DNA from: Poriferisodalis sp965116715
GTDB taxonomy: Bacteria > Actinomycetota > Acidimicrobiia > Acidimicrobiales > Poriferisodalaceae
Length of the DNA stretch: 64,000 nt
NCBI GenBank assembly: GCA_965116715.1
Contig: OZ220724.1
Location: 3,348,001 to 3,412,000 of the forward strand
Direction of reading: 5' to 3'
The position numbers and the translations under genes are program-made. The first letter of the stretch is position 1. Every line of letters starts with the position of its first letter. The notes under the pieces were generated by a model. That model saw only the letters and a list, made by a program, of their open reading frames with translations. It made no database searches and was not told the DNA's origin. This document shows positions 9,285 to 17,473 of this stretch, in pieces.

Positions 9285-10229
9285 ATGTCCGGACATGCAG
9301 CACACGCAGCCGTCGAGGCGGCGCAGCTCAGCGAAGTGGCACCGGGCGTGTACAGCTACGTACAGCCCGACGGCACCTGGTTCATCAACAACATGGGATT
9401 CGTGGTGGGATCAGAGGCCGTCATCTCGATCGATGCCACGTCCACCGAGCGACGCACCCGGGCCTACCTCGATGCGATTGCGTCGGTGACGCCGAACCCG
9501 GTGAGGGTCCTCGTCAACACGCACCATCACGCCGATCACACCCACGGGAACTACCTGTTTGCCGATGCGACGGTGGTGTCGCATACGGCGTGCCGCGACG
9601 TCATGGTGGCGGCCGGCATTCCCGACTACAGCGCCGTGTTTCCCGGCGTGAACTGGGGGAGTCTGGAATTCCGGGCGCCGGACGTGACCTTCGAGGGCTC
9701 GACGGTGCTGCACCTCGACGACCGCCGTATCGAGCTGTCGGACCTGGGATTCGTGGCCCACACCGAGGGCGACATCCTGGCGTGGCTGCCGGATTGCCGG
9801 GTGCTGTTCTGTGGTGACCTGATCTTTCACGGCGGTACGCCGTTCGCCCTGTTCGGGTCGGTGGAAGGAACGCTTAGGGCGATGGACGTCATCGAGAGCT
9901 ACGGCGCAGACGTCATCGTGCCGGGCCACGGCCCGCACTTCGGCGGCAACGACATTGCGCGGGTCCTCGACGAGCAGCGCTCGTACATGCGCTTCGCGCA
10001 GGAGGCCGCTGCGGAGGGGATCGCGGCGGGGCGCTCACCGCTCGAGCAAGCCAAAGCCACCGACCTCGGCCCGCACGCCCGCTACACCGACCCCGAGCGG
10101 TTGGCCGGCAACCTCCACGTCGCCTACCGCGAAGCCGCACCGGCCGGCTACGACTTCCCCGGCGTCCCTCAGGCGATCATGGACATGGTCGCCTACAACG
10201 GCGGCGCCATGCCGCGCTGTCTGGCTTAG
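9285..10229 (+). CDS. MBL-fold metallo-hydrolase
   Basis: A 314-aa metallo-beta-lactamase-fold hydrolase. The metal-binding motif H80-H-H82-A-D84-H85 is clear. Further ligands are expected in HTEGDI, in GDLIFHGG and in the C-terminal VPGHGPH. Such enzymes hydrolyse thioesters, lactones or related bonds; the exact substrate is unknown. The ATG at 9285 follows a G-rich Shine-Dalgarno run (GAGGGGGG). The gene is divergent from the P450 gene and converges on an SMP-30 family gene. Its last 39 bases, through the stop codon, recur almost unchanged at 10273-10311. Confidence 0.9.
   Translation: MSGHAAHAAVEAAQLSEVAPGVYSYVQPDGTWFINNMGFVVGSEAVISIDATSTERRTRAYLDAIASVTPNPVRVLVNTHHHADHTHGNYLFADATVVSHTACRDVMVAAGIPDYSAVFPGVNWGSLEFRAPDVTFEGSTVLHLDDRRIELSDLGFVAHTEGDILAWLPDCRVLFCGDLIFHGGTPFALFGSVEGTLRAMDVIESYGADVIVPGHGPHFGGNDIARVLDEQRSYMRFAQEAAAEGIAAGRSPLEQAKATDLGPHARYTDPERLAGNLHVAYREAAPAGYDFPGVPQAIMDMVAYNGGAMPRCLA
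10191..10229 (+). repeat. Direct repeat, copy 1 (3' end of the MBL gene)
   Basis: These 39 bases encode AYNGGAMPRCLA and the stop codon. They recur at 10273-10311 with three substitutions, 82 bp downstream. Confidence 0.9.
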
Positions 10230-10272
10230 ACGCGCCTGCGCCGCTTGTAGGAGGCGACCTCTCAAGATCGGC

Positions 10273-10311
10273 GCCTACAACGGCGGCGCCATGCCGCGCT
10301 GTTGGGCCTAG
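10273..10311 (+). repeat. Direct repeat, copy 2 (downstream of the MBL gene)
   Basis: Near-identical to 10191-10229, including a TAG in the same relative position. It overlaps the last codon and stop of the convergent SMP-30 gene. It looks like a partial tandem duplication of the MBL gene's 3' end. Confidence 0.9.
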
Positions 10312-11231
10312 AAGGGGAGCTTGAGGCCTGCGCGGGGCCACTCGCCGACGGCGAGGCGGCCGGTGCCCGACAGGGTGACGTAGGCGGTGCGCATGTCGTC
10401 GCCGCCGAAGCAGATGTTGGTGGTGGCCGAATCGTCGGTGGGGGCGAACTCCAGCTCTTCACCCTCACGGGTGAATGTGCTGATGCCGCCCGTCAGGATC
10501 GTGGCCACGCTCACGTTGCCTTCGGCATCCATGGCCAGCGAGTCGAAGTACTTGCGGCCGGCCGGACGGGCCAGGAACCAGCCTCGGGCCGGCACCCCGG
10601 CGGCCACCTTGCCGGGCGCTTCGAGGTCGAAGGCGAACATGGCGCCCTGGAACGTCTCGGCCACGTACACCCGGTCTTCCTCCGGGGAGATGCCCACGCC
10701 GTTGGGCCCGTCCATCGGGAAGGCGATCTCCTCGATGTGACTGCCGTCGGCTTTGGCGTAGTACAGACCGCCGCGATCCCGGTCGCGGGTGCGGGTCTTG
10801 CCATGATCGGTGAACCAGAAGCCGCCGGTGGAGTCGAACATGATGTCGTTCGGCCCTTTGAGCGACACGCCGTTCACATCGGCATACAGGATGTCCACCT
10901 CGCCGGTCTCGAGATCGATGCGCTCGATCCGACCGGTGGTGTAGTCGGATGCCACCTCGCCGGGGACGGTGCGGCCCCGCACCGTGATCCACTCGAAGCC
11001 GCCGTTGTTGCACACGTACAGCGCGCCGTCTGGCCCGAGCGCAGCGCCGTTCGGGCCGCCGCCCGGCGTGGCCAGGATGTCCTTGCGGCCGTCGGTCACG
11101 TCGACGCGGGTGATGGTGCCCCGCCCGATCTCGACGACGGCCACTGAGCCGTCGGCTAGCACCACCGGTCCTTCAGGGAAGATCAGGCCGTCGGTGATGG
11201 TCTCGAAGTGATCAGGTCCGAAAAAGCTCAT
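10308..11231 (-). CDS. SMP-30/gluconolactonase/LRE family protein
   Basis: A 307-aa six-bladed beta-propeller of the SMP-30/gluconolaconase-like family, calcium-dependent lactone or ester hydrolases. Characteristic strands are IFPEGPVV near the N-terminus, GGGPNGAALGPDGALYVCNN, and GPNDIMFDSTGGFWFTDHG, whose Asn and Asp are metal-ligand positions in the family. The ATG at 11231 sits 8 nt after TAGCGT, a leaderless-type promoter. It lies downstream of an SDR and a phytanoyl-CoA dioxygenase gene on the same strand, suggesting a shared catabolic role. A paralogue lies at 26126-26965. Confidence 0.9.
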   Translation of the reverse strand: MSFFGPDHFETITDGLIFPEGPVVLADGSVAVVEIGRGTITRVDVTDGRKDILATPGGGPNGAALGPDGALYVCNNGGFEWITVRGRTVPGEVASDYTTGRIERIDLETGEVDILYADVNGVSLKGPNDIMFDSTGGFWFTDHGKTRTRDRDRGGLYYAKADGSHIEEIAFPMDGPNGVGISPEEDRVYVAETFQGAMFAFDLEAPGKVAAGVPARGWFLARPAGRKYFDSLAMDAEGNVSVATILTGGISTFTREGEELEFAPTDDSATTNICFGGDDMRTAYVTLSGTGRLAVGEWPRAGLKLPF

Positions 11232-11292
11232 GGCCGCCGACGCTACTGCGCGACCGTGCCCGGCTTCCTGCCATGCCAGTGCCGCCGAGCTG

Positions 11293-12288
11293 TCAAGGCA
11301 GGGCGTTGCGCCAGGGGGAGGCGTCGATGCCGCGGTAGCGGTGTTCGAGGGCGTCGACCAGTTCGGGTGTCCAGTACGGGTGACCCGGCAGCGGGGCGCC
11401 GAACAACGACAGCTCGTCGGGTGTGCAGGAGGCGGCGAACTTGGACCACAGGGGTCCGTTCGAGACCGGCTGCACGTTGTCGTAGCCGATCCAGTCGGCG
11501 CCGCCGGGTTTGAACGAGGCGCTCATCAGGAATCGACTGCCGCCGGGGCGGGTGAGGTCGACGCCGCGGTGCCACACATCGGGCCGGTACGCCAGGAAGC
11601 TGCCGCGGGTGCCTGCGGCGGATATCCGTTCGCCCTCGGGCGGTCCGTCGTAGGGCTGGGCAGGGTCAGCAGGGCCGCCGGCGAGCTCGGTGGGCGCAAC
11701 GCCGTCCTCCACGTCACTCAGGTACAGGAAACCTTCTAGGTTCCACCAACCCGCTTCGAGACGGTCGGGCACCACGTTGTGGTTGCGGTCCTGATGGAAC
11801 GGCTGCTCGTAGTTGGCGACGCCGGTGTACTTGCCCCAGATGCGGGCCTGGTAGATGCGGATGTCGGCTGTTGCCATGGCCCGGCGGGCAAAGTCGATGA
11901 CGTCGCCGTGGACCTGCAGCCGGTTCAGCCGGTGCGAGGTGTACGGGAACAGGATGTGGCCCAGGAACTGCTCGGGGCGGAATGCCGCCCCCTCGGAATC
12001 GGTTTCGGGGAACTTGTGGCCTTGGTTGTAGCTGCGTCCGACGAAGCGTTCTCGAAGTGCCGGATCGCCTGAGTGGAACTCTTCAGGCCGTGGGTACAGG
12101 TCCCAGAGCTCTTCGACCGCATGGTCGATGTCGGCGGTCGGCACAAGCCCGTCCACCAGCACCCAGCCGTGCTCGCGCCAATGCTGCGCCGCCTCGTCGA
12201 GGTCGGCAATGCCGGCGCTCGTGGTGTCGGCATCAGTGCGATTGCCGGCGCTCGTGGTGTCGGCATCAGTGCGATTGCCAGCGCTCAT
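11293..12288 (-). CDS. Phytanoyl-CoA dioxygenase (PhyH) family protein
   Basis: A 331-aa Fe(II)/2-oxoglutarate-dependent dioxygenase of the PhyH family. The facial triad is visible as FHQD (His and Asp) and, near the C-terminus, VWHRGVDLTRPGG (distal His and the Arg that binds 2-oxoglutarate). Such enzymes hydroxylate acyl-CoAs or small molecules. The ATG at 12288 is used; it lies 7 bp after the stop of the upstream SDR gene, so the two are probably co-transcribed. The first 30 residues contain two copies of NRTDADTTSAG encoded by a 33-bp tandem repeat, unusual for this family and probably a disordered tail. Confidence 0.9.
   Translation of the reverse strand: MSAGNRTDADTTSAGNRTDADTTSAGIADLDEAAQHWREHGWVLVDGLVPTADIDHAVEELWDLYPRPEEFHSGDPALRERFVGRSYNQGHKFPETDSEGAAFRPEQFLGHILFPYTSHRLNRLQVHGDVIDFARRAMATADIRIYQARIWGKYTGVANYEQPFHQDRNHNVVPDRLEAGWWNLEGFLYLSDVEDGVAPTELAGGPADPAQPYDGPPEGERISAAGTRGSFLAYRPDVWHRGVDLTRPGGSRFLMSASFKPGGADWIGYDNVQPVSNGPLWSKFAASCTPDELSLFGAPLPGHPYWTPELVDALEHRYRGIDASPWRNALP
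12212..12286 (-). repeat. 33-bp tandem repeat in the N-terminus of the PhyH gene
   Basis: Two perfect 33-bp copies (12212-12244, 12245-12277) plus a partial third (12278-12286). The unit keeps the reading frame and encodes an 11-residue repeat rich in Thr, Asp and Ala. Confidence 0.9.
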
Positions 12289-12295
12289 CGCAGGC

Positions 12296-13102
12296 TCAGC
12301 CGGCGCCTTGGGCGTCGTCGACGGTGATGCAGGTGCCCGACACGAAGTCCGACAGCGGCGACACCAGGTACAACAGCGTCGAGTCGAGCTGGGAGGCCTT
12401 GCCGAGGCGGCGCCGGGGGAACATCTTGGTGATGTCGCCCATGCGCTCAAGCATGCCGTCCATCATCTCGCTCTCGAACGCCCCCGGTGCGATGGCGTTG
12501 ACGTTCACGTTGTAGCGGGCGAACTCCTGGGCCAGCACCTCGGTCATCCGCACCACGGCGCTCTTGGTGATGGCGTACATCGAGGTGCCCAGCGGCGCCC
12601 GGAATGCTGCCCCTGAGGAGATGTTCACGATGCGTCCGGGAAGCTCTGCCGCGGCCAGCCGCCGGGTGACCTCGCACGACAGGTGGAACAGCGAGGTGAG
12701 GTTGGTGGCGATCATCTCGTCGACGAACGCCGGGTCCATCTTCAGCGCCAGGCGGGCGTCGGGCTTGCCGGCGTTGTTCACCAGGATCTGCACGGTGCCG
12801 AGCTGTTCCTCGACGGTGGCCACAGCCCCGAACAGCGCATCGGTGTCGGTCACGTCCAGCGGGACAGGCAGCACCGTGGCGCCGTCAGCCTCCAGTTCGG
12901 CCGCCAGCGCATTCAGCCGATCCACACGCCGCCCGCAAATGGCGACGCTGGCCCCGCAGGCAGCCAGCACCGTGGCAAAACGGCGGCCCAGCCCCGATGT
13001 GGTGCCGGTGACGAGAGCCGTCTGCCCGCTCAGGTCGGCCGACCACTGCGGCGCAAGTTTGCCTGCCGCCCCTGCGTTCTCGCTGGTGGCATCGTCGTTC
13101 AT
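12296..13102 (-). CDS. SDR family NAD(P)-dependent oxidoreductase
   Basis: A 268-aa classical short-chain dehydrogenase/reductase. It has the Rossmann motif TGTTSGLGRR (TGxxxGxG), an NNAG strand (ILVNNAGKP), catalytic Ser in NISSGA, and YAITK (YxxxK). It would interconvert a hydroxyl and a ketone using NAD(P)(H). The ATG at 13102 follows GGAGGGAG. It is the first gene of a minus-strand run with PhyH and SMP-30. The substrate is not predictable from sequence. Confidence 0.92.
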   Translation of the reverse strand: MNDDATSENAGAAGKLAPQWSADLSGQTALVTGTTSGLGRRFATVLAACGASVAICGRRVDRLNALAAELEADGATVLPVPLDVTDTDALFGAVATVEEQLGTVQILVNNAGKPDARLALKMDPAFVDEMIATNLTSLFHLSCEVTRRLAAAELPGRIVNISSGAAFRAPLGTSMYAITKSAVVRMTEVLAQEFARYNVNVNAIAPGAFESEMMDGMLERMGDITKMFPRRRLGKASQLDSTLLYLVSPLSDFVSGTCITVDDAQGAG

Positions 13103-13180
13103 GGTTTCTCCCTCCGCAGGAGCGGGGCGCTCTCAGGCTGGCAGGGTATTGGCCCATCCGATCGTCGTAGCCTCGCTCTG

Positions 13181-14197
13181 GTGAGGGGTTCGCGCCAGCA
13201 GGCCGCAGCAGGCAACGGCGCGCGGGCCATCCCAGTGAATCGTGCCGCGGTGTTCGAGGTGACACCCGTCCACCGCACAGCGCCGGTGCAGACCGCCGGC
13301 GGCGCGCTGCCGCTGCTGGTCATGGGACTCGTGGTGGTCTCGTGGGGCCTCGGGCCGCCGGTCTCCAAGCTGCTCACCGCACCGGCGATGGTCAGCGCCT
13401 TCATCCGCTTCGGCATGTCCACGCCGTTCCTGCTGGCGATTCTGGCGCTGCGGGGCCGCTGGCTGTCGCGGCGGGTGTTCTGGCAGACCGCGCTGCCGGG
13501 CCTGTCCTTCGGCATCAACATGGTCTTCGTCTTCGCTGCGGTGCAGGAAGTCACGATCTCGGTGATGTCGGTGATGATGGCCCTGCAGCCCGCGATGCTG
13601 CTAGCCGTTGTCGGGCCCCTGTTCGGCGACCGGGTGGGCTTCCGCCAGATCGTCTTCACGCTGATCGGCGTGGCGGGCGCCGTCGGCGTGATCATGGGCG
13701 CTGGCGGCGAGTTCCGCGCCAGCGGGTTCGGGCTGTTCCTCACCGCGATGTCGGTGCTGACGTTCACCGTGTACTTCGTGCTGACCCGGATGGCCAGATC
13801 GACCAGCGCGGTGGACCCGATCGAGTGGATGGCGGGAATCAACTTCTGGTCGTTCATTGCCGCGGTGTTGCCGACACTGCTGATGGTGACGCCGAACCAG
13901 TTCTTTGAATTCGGCGGGCTGGACTGGCTGTGGATCGTCATCGTGGCCTTCGTGACGGGCGTGTTCGGCCACGTGCTGATGACGTGGTGCCACGGCCACA
14001 TCGAGGTGGCTCGATCCTCGCTGTACGTGCTGGCGATGCACATCGTGGCCGTGGGCACGGCCTGGCTCATCCACGCCGAGCCGGTCACGCCCATGCAGTT
14101 CCTGGGCGGCGCCGTCGTGCTGTTCTCGGTGGCGATGGTGATTCGGACGCCCGCACCAACGCGACGCGAGCCTGAGCAGGCCGCCGCTGCGCGCTGA
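13181..14197 (+). CDS. EamA/DMT-superfamily transporter
   Basis: A 338-aa integral membrane protein with about ten hydrophobic segments in two homologous halves, as in drug/metabolite (EamA) exporters. The first helix begins around LPLLVMGLVVVSWG and the last around FLGGAVVLFSVAMVI. GTG 13181 is chosen because TAGCCT (13168-13173) lies 7 nt upstream, the leaderless pattern seen across the window; GTGs at 13235 and 13250 are also possible. It is divergent from the SDR gene at 12296. The cargo is unknown. Confidence 0.85.
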   Translation: MRGSRQQAAAGNGARAIPVNRAAVFEVTPVHRTAPVQTAGGALPLLVMGLVVVSWGLGPPVSKLLTAPAMVSAFIRFGMSTPFLLAILALRGRWLSRRVFWQTALPGLSFGINMVFVFAAVQEVTISVMSVMMALQPAMLLAVVGPLFGDRVGFRQIVFTLIGVAGAVGVIMGAGGEFRASGFGLFLTAMSVLTFTVYFVLTRMARSTSAVDPIEWMAGINFWSFIAAVLPTLLMVTPNQFFEFGGLDWLWIVIVAFVTGVFGHVLMTWCHGHIEVARSSLYVLAMHIVAVGTAWLIHAEPVTPMQFLGGAVVLFSVAMVIRTPAPTRREPEQAAAAR

Positions 14198-14314
14198 GTG
14201 CCGTGACTGCCTTGTACCGTTCGAATTCGGCCTGAGCCTGAGCTGTCGCGGCGTCTCGGTACGCTCAGAGCACAGTGATCGCTGACCGATCGCTGACCAG
14301 CGGGGAGCACTCAG

Positions 14315-15145
14315 ATGGGCCGATTCGCCAACACGTGGCGGCTGACGAAGACCTCGTGGTCGTTGCTGAAGCAGGACCGCGAGCTGCTGTGGCTGCCGGT
14401 CCTCAGCATGCTCACCATTCTCGCCGTCGTGGCTGCTGCGGCCGTTGTCGGCTTCGTCACCGGCGCATTCGATGCGAACGCGGGGGCTGAGGGGCTCGGC
14501 GGCAGCGCAGCCGTGCTCGGGCTCGTCTTCGCGTTTGTGGCGACTGCCACGGTGATCTACTTCGAGGGCGCGCTCGTGGCGGGCGCACACGAGCGCATGA
14601 CCGGCGGTGATCCCACCGTGCGCAGCGCCATGGGCAAGGCAGCGTCACGGCTGCCGAGCCTGCTCGGCTGGGCGCTGATCACCATGACCGTCGGACTGCT
14701 GCTGCGATTCCTGCGGGAGCGCATGGGCTGGTTGGGCCAGATGCTCACGTTTCTCGCCGAGGCTGCGTGGGGCGTGGCCACCTATCTCGTCGTGCCCGCC
14801 ATCATCATCGACGACTACCGGTCGTTCGCCGGCGTCAAGCAGTCCATGTCGTTGGTGCGGCGCACATGGGGCGAGAACCTGATCTCTCAAGCGGGGTTCG
14901 GGCTGCTCGGCATCGTGCTGGCGCTGCCGATCATCGTGGTCGCCGTGGTGATCGCTGCGGTGGTGCCAGGGGTCGGGACGTTCATCGGCATTGCCATCGG
15001 CGTCGTGGGCGTGCTCGCCGTCAGTGTGGTGGTGAGCGCACTCAGCCTTTACTTCAAGACGGCGCTGTATGAGTACGCCACCGACGGTGTGGCCCACGGC
15101 GGCTACGACATCAACCAGATGCGCGACACCTTCCGCACCAAGTAG
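14315..15145 (+). CDS. DUF6159-like multi-pass membrane protein
   Basis: A 276-aa membrane protein with about six hydrophobic segments. The soluble N-terminus (MGRFANTWRLTKTSW) and the segment VPAIIIDDYRSFAGVKQSMSLVRRTWGEN are typical of DUF6159 proteins, which resemble YciC-like membrane proteins. The function is unknown. The ATG follows GGGGAG at 8 nt. A TACGCT box about 55 nt upstream may be the promoter. The last codons (TTCCGCACCAAGTAG) are echoed about 41 bp downstream. Confidence 0.75.
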   Translation: MGRFANTWRLTKTSWSLLKQDRELLWLPVLSMLTILAVVAAAAVVGFVTGAFDANAGAEGLGGSAAVLGLVFAFVATATVIYFEGALVAGAHERMTGGDPTVRSAMGKAASRLPSLLGWALITMTVGLLLRFLRERMGWLGQMLTFLAEAAWGVATYLVVPAIIIDDYRSFAGVKQSMSLVRRTWGENLISQAGFGLLGIVLALPIIVVAVVIAAVVPGVGTFIGIAIGVVGVLAVSVVVSALSLYFKTALYEYATDGVAHGGYDINQMRDTFRTK

Positions 15146-15186
15146 CCGACGTCATCGAGACGCGCAACTCGTTCCGCACCGAGTAG
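15131..15186 (+). repeat. Partial 3'-end duplication of the DUF6159 gene
   Basis: TTCCGCACCAAGTAG (15131-15145, the gene's end) recurs as TTCCGCACCGAGTAG (15172-15186). The preceding bases also share a GCGCRAC core. Confidence 0.7.
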
Positions 15187-15252
15187 CAAGGCTGGTCAGC
15201 CCAGTGGCTCAGTAGCCGAGGCCGGGTTCGGCAGTTGCCGGCGTGCCTGTGC

Positions 15253-16089
15253 TCAGCAGCCGATGCTGTGCTCGGCGGCGAAGGCAGCGAGCCCGTCGCT
15301 GATCTCGGCGATGTCGCCGGTGTTCCACGAGACCACCAGCTCGTCCACGCCAACCGCCGCGTAGTCGGCGGCCCCCTGCGGCGTGAGGGTGTCGGCGGTC
15401 AGGCGTACAGAGACCTCAGCGGGGATGCCGGGGCGGCCAGCCGCTTCGGCGGCCTCGCGGATGACCGGCAGGCGCTTCGCGACGCTCTCGGGCGACAGCA
15501 TCATCGGGTGCCAGCCGTCGCCCAGCTGGCCCACCCGCCGCAGCGCCGGCGGGCGGTTGCCGCCGATGAGGACCGGGGGGCGGGGCTGCTGCAGCGGCTT
15601 CGGCGAGCTGACCGCGCCTTCGAACGAGTAGTGCTCGCCGTCGAAGTCGGCGCGCGGCTGGGTCCACAGCAGGTTCAGCACTTCGATGAACTCGTTGCTG
15701 AGCGCGCCGCGGTCGTCGTAGCCCACGCCCAGCAGCTCGTTCTCTTCGGGCAGGCTGCCCACCCCCAGCCCGACCACCAGGCGGCCGCCGCTCAGGCGGT
15801 CCAGCGTCGCCAGCTCCTTCGCCAGCACCATCGGATGCAAGTACGGCATCACCAGCACGCTGGTGCCCAGCCGCACCCGTGACGTGTGCGCCGCTATCCA
15901 CGTGAGCGTCACGATCGCATCGTGGTAGGGGCGCTCGCCGAGGCGGTCCCACACGTAGCCCACGTTGAGGACATGATGGTTGACCCACACCGAGTCGAAG
16001 CCGAGCTGCTCGGCCTGGACCGCCAAGGCGACCACGTCGGCGGGGTCGTCCACCCCGAAGTTGTTGGGCACGGTGAAACCGAACTTCAT
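15253..16089 (-). CDS. LLM class F420-dependent oxidoreductase
   Basis: A 278-aa luciferase-like TIM-barrel oxidoreductase of the type that usually binds coenzyme F420 in actinobacteria. It shows the family opening MKFGFTVPNNFG, the strand VRLGTSVLVMPYLHPMVLAKELATLDRLSGGRLVVGLGVG, and a late PPVLIGGN strand near the cofactor site. The ATG at 16089 follows GAGGAG and is preferred to a longer start at 16122. It shares its family with the genes at 39361 and 40323. The substrate is unknown. Confidence 0.9.
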   Translation of the reverse strand: MKFGFTVPNNFGVDDPADVVALAVQAEQLGFDSVWVNHHVLNVGYVWDRLGERPYHDAIVTLTWIAAHTSRVRLGTSVLVMPYLHPMVLAKELATLDRLSGGRLVVGLGVGSLPEENELLGVGYDDRGALSNEFIEVLNLLWTQPRADFDGEHYSFEGAVSSPKPLQQPRPPVLIGGNRPPALRRVGQLGDGWHPMMLSPESVAKRLPVIREAAEAAGRPGIPAEVSVRLTADTLTPQGAADYAAVGVDELVVSWNTGDIAEISDGLAAFAAEHSIGC

Positions 16090-16134
16090 GAGACTCCTCG
16101 CCGACCATCGGCGAACCAGCATCGCAGATGGGGC

Positions 16135-17289
16135 TCAGCCTGATGTCTCCACGCGACGGAAGCCTCTGCTGTGCGCCCAGCTGTCTGCGCCCGGGCCAGG
16201 GAGGAGGAAGTCAATCTCCCTGGACTTGGTGCCTCCCCGGCCGTGGCCGTTGGAGGTGCCAGCGAGGGCGGCACTGGTCGGCAACTGCAGCAGCTGTCGA
16301 TCGGGCCAAACTCGTCTCATGGCGGCAATGCAGAGATCAGCGGTCCGACGGCGCTGGTCGCTGCGGACCAAGATCGTGGCTTCGTCGCGCAGGATCCTGC
16401 TGGACTCCCAGAAGACAGATGTGATGAGTTCCAGGTAGGCCATCTGGTTGCTGAATTTCGATGTTCTCTTCCAATCCTGGCCGAACTGGTGCCCGAGGAG
16501 CCAGAGACGCAGCCAGTGGTCGTTCCAGTAGTCGGTGACACCGCAGTAGGGGGGCGACGTGATCAAGAGCATGGCGTCGTTGTCGGGTTGTCTCGGGAGT
16601 TCGGTGCGTGAGTCGCCGAGGAGTACCTCGCTGGCTGATTGGGCAGGGATGCCGTACTTGTAGCGGCGGCGGATCTTGTCCTTGAGCACCGCTACGGGGT
16701 CGACATCGGGGGGCGTTGCCATGTCGGCTTCCGTCCACCACTCAACGGAGTATTCGGGCGACAGCGCAATGGTCGGCGAGAGGGAGTTGGACAATCCGCT
16801 GCCGAGTTTGTCCTGCATGTGGAGGGCGATGAAGGCCATGAGGGTGCGGTCGACTACGGAGGTCCTCCATTGCAAGTCGCGGCGGGCCGCCCGAAGCAGG
16901 CCGCGAACCTGAGGCGCCCATGCCATCGTCTCGAAGCGATGTCGGCTGCGCTTGTCGGTGGGGAGCTGACTCGCGGCGAGTTCGTCGAGGCGGGCCACGA
17001 CGTCGTCGACGTCGGGCGCAGGGTCTTGTTTGGCAGCGGTGTACAGCCACGCGACGGGATTGATGTCGACAGCAAGAGCCCGACGGCCCAGGACCGTTGC
17101 AACAAAGGGAGCGTTTCCACGTCCGCAAAAGGGATCGAGTATCAGATCGTCCTCGCTGGTGAGCCCGCTGATGACGTCGTGGAGGAATCCACGCGGGAAC
17201 ATCGCGTAATACCGGCCCAACCCGTACCAGCGCCCCGCCGCCGTATTTCGACTCCATGTGTCCGCTTCGCTCTTGATGGTGAGAGTCAT
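16135..17289 (-). CDS. Solitary DNA methyltransferase (TSPPY type)
   Basis: A 384-aa DNA methyltransferase. SAM-binding motif I is D52-PFCGRGN and the catalytic motif is T244-S-P-P-Y248, in the order I then IV. TSPPY favours N4-cytosine or N6-adenine methylation. WYGLGRYYAMFPRGF near the N-terminus is typical of proteins annotated 'site-specific DNA methyltransferase'. No restriction endonuclease gene is adjacent; the upstream neighbour is a secreted FN3 protein. It may be a solitary methylase or the remnant of a restriction-modification system. The recognition sequence cannot be predicted. Confidence 0.88.
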   Translation of the reverse strand: MTLTIKSEADTWSRNTAAGRWYGLGRYYAMFPRGFLHDVISGLTSEDDLILDPFCGRGNAPFVATVLGRRALAVDINPVAWLYTAAKQDPAPDVDDVVARLDELAASQLPTDKRSRHRFETMAWAPQVRGLLRAARRDLQWRTSVVDRTLMAFIALHMQDKLGSGLSNSLSPTIALSPEYSVEWWTEADMATPPDVDPVAVLKDKIRRRYKYGIPAQSASEVLLGDSRTELPRQPDNDAMLLITSPPYCGVTDYWNDHWLRLWLLGHQFGQDWKRTSKFSNQMAYLELITSVFWESSRILRDEATILVRSDQRRRTADLCIAAMRRVWPDRQLLQLPTSAALAGTSNGHGRGGTKSREIDFLLPGPGADSWAHSRGFRRVETSG

Positions 17290-17473
17290 TGAGTCATCTG
17301 AGAAGGCTCTGGATCAGGTCTTCGCCAGCCGTGAAGCGTATGTAGGCCCAGCGGTGCGCGTGAGGATGTCCACATGCTTGCGGAACCGCTCGAGTGCGCC
17401 AGGACCATCTGCGGAACGGGCGTTGACGGATTCGCACGGGGTCTTGCGCAGGCTCTGGGTGTGCCCGTGTGAG

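Noticed and set aside
12683..13180. Upstream extension of the EamA frame into the SDR gene
   Set aside because: This part is antisense to the SDR gene and lacks transporter-like sequence. The TAGCCT box supports a start at 13181.
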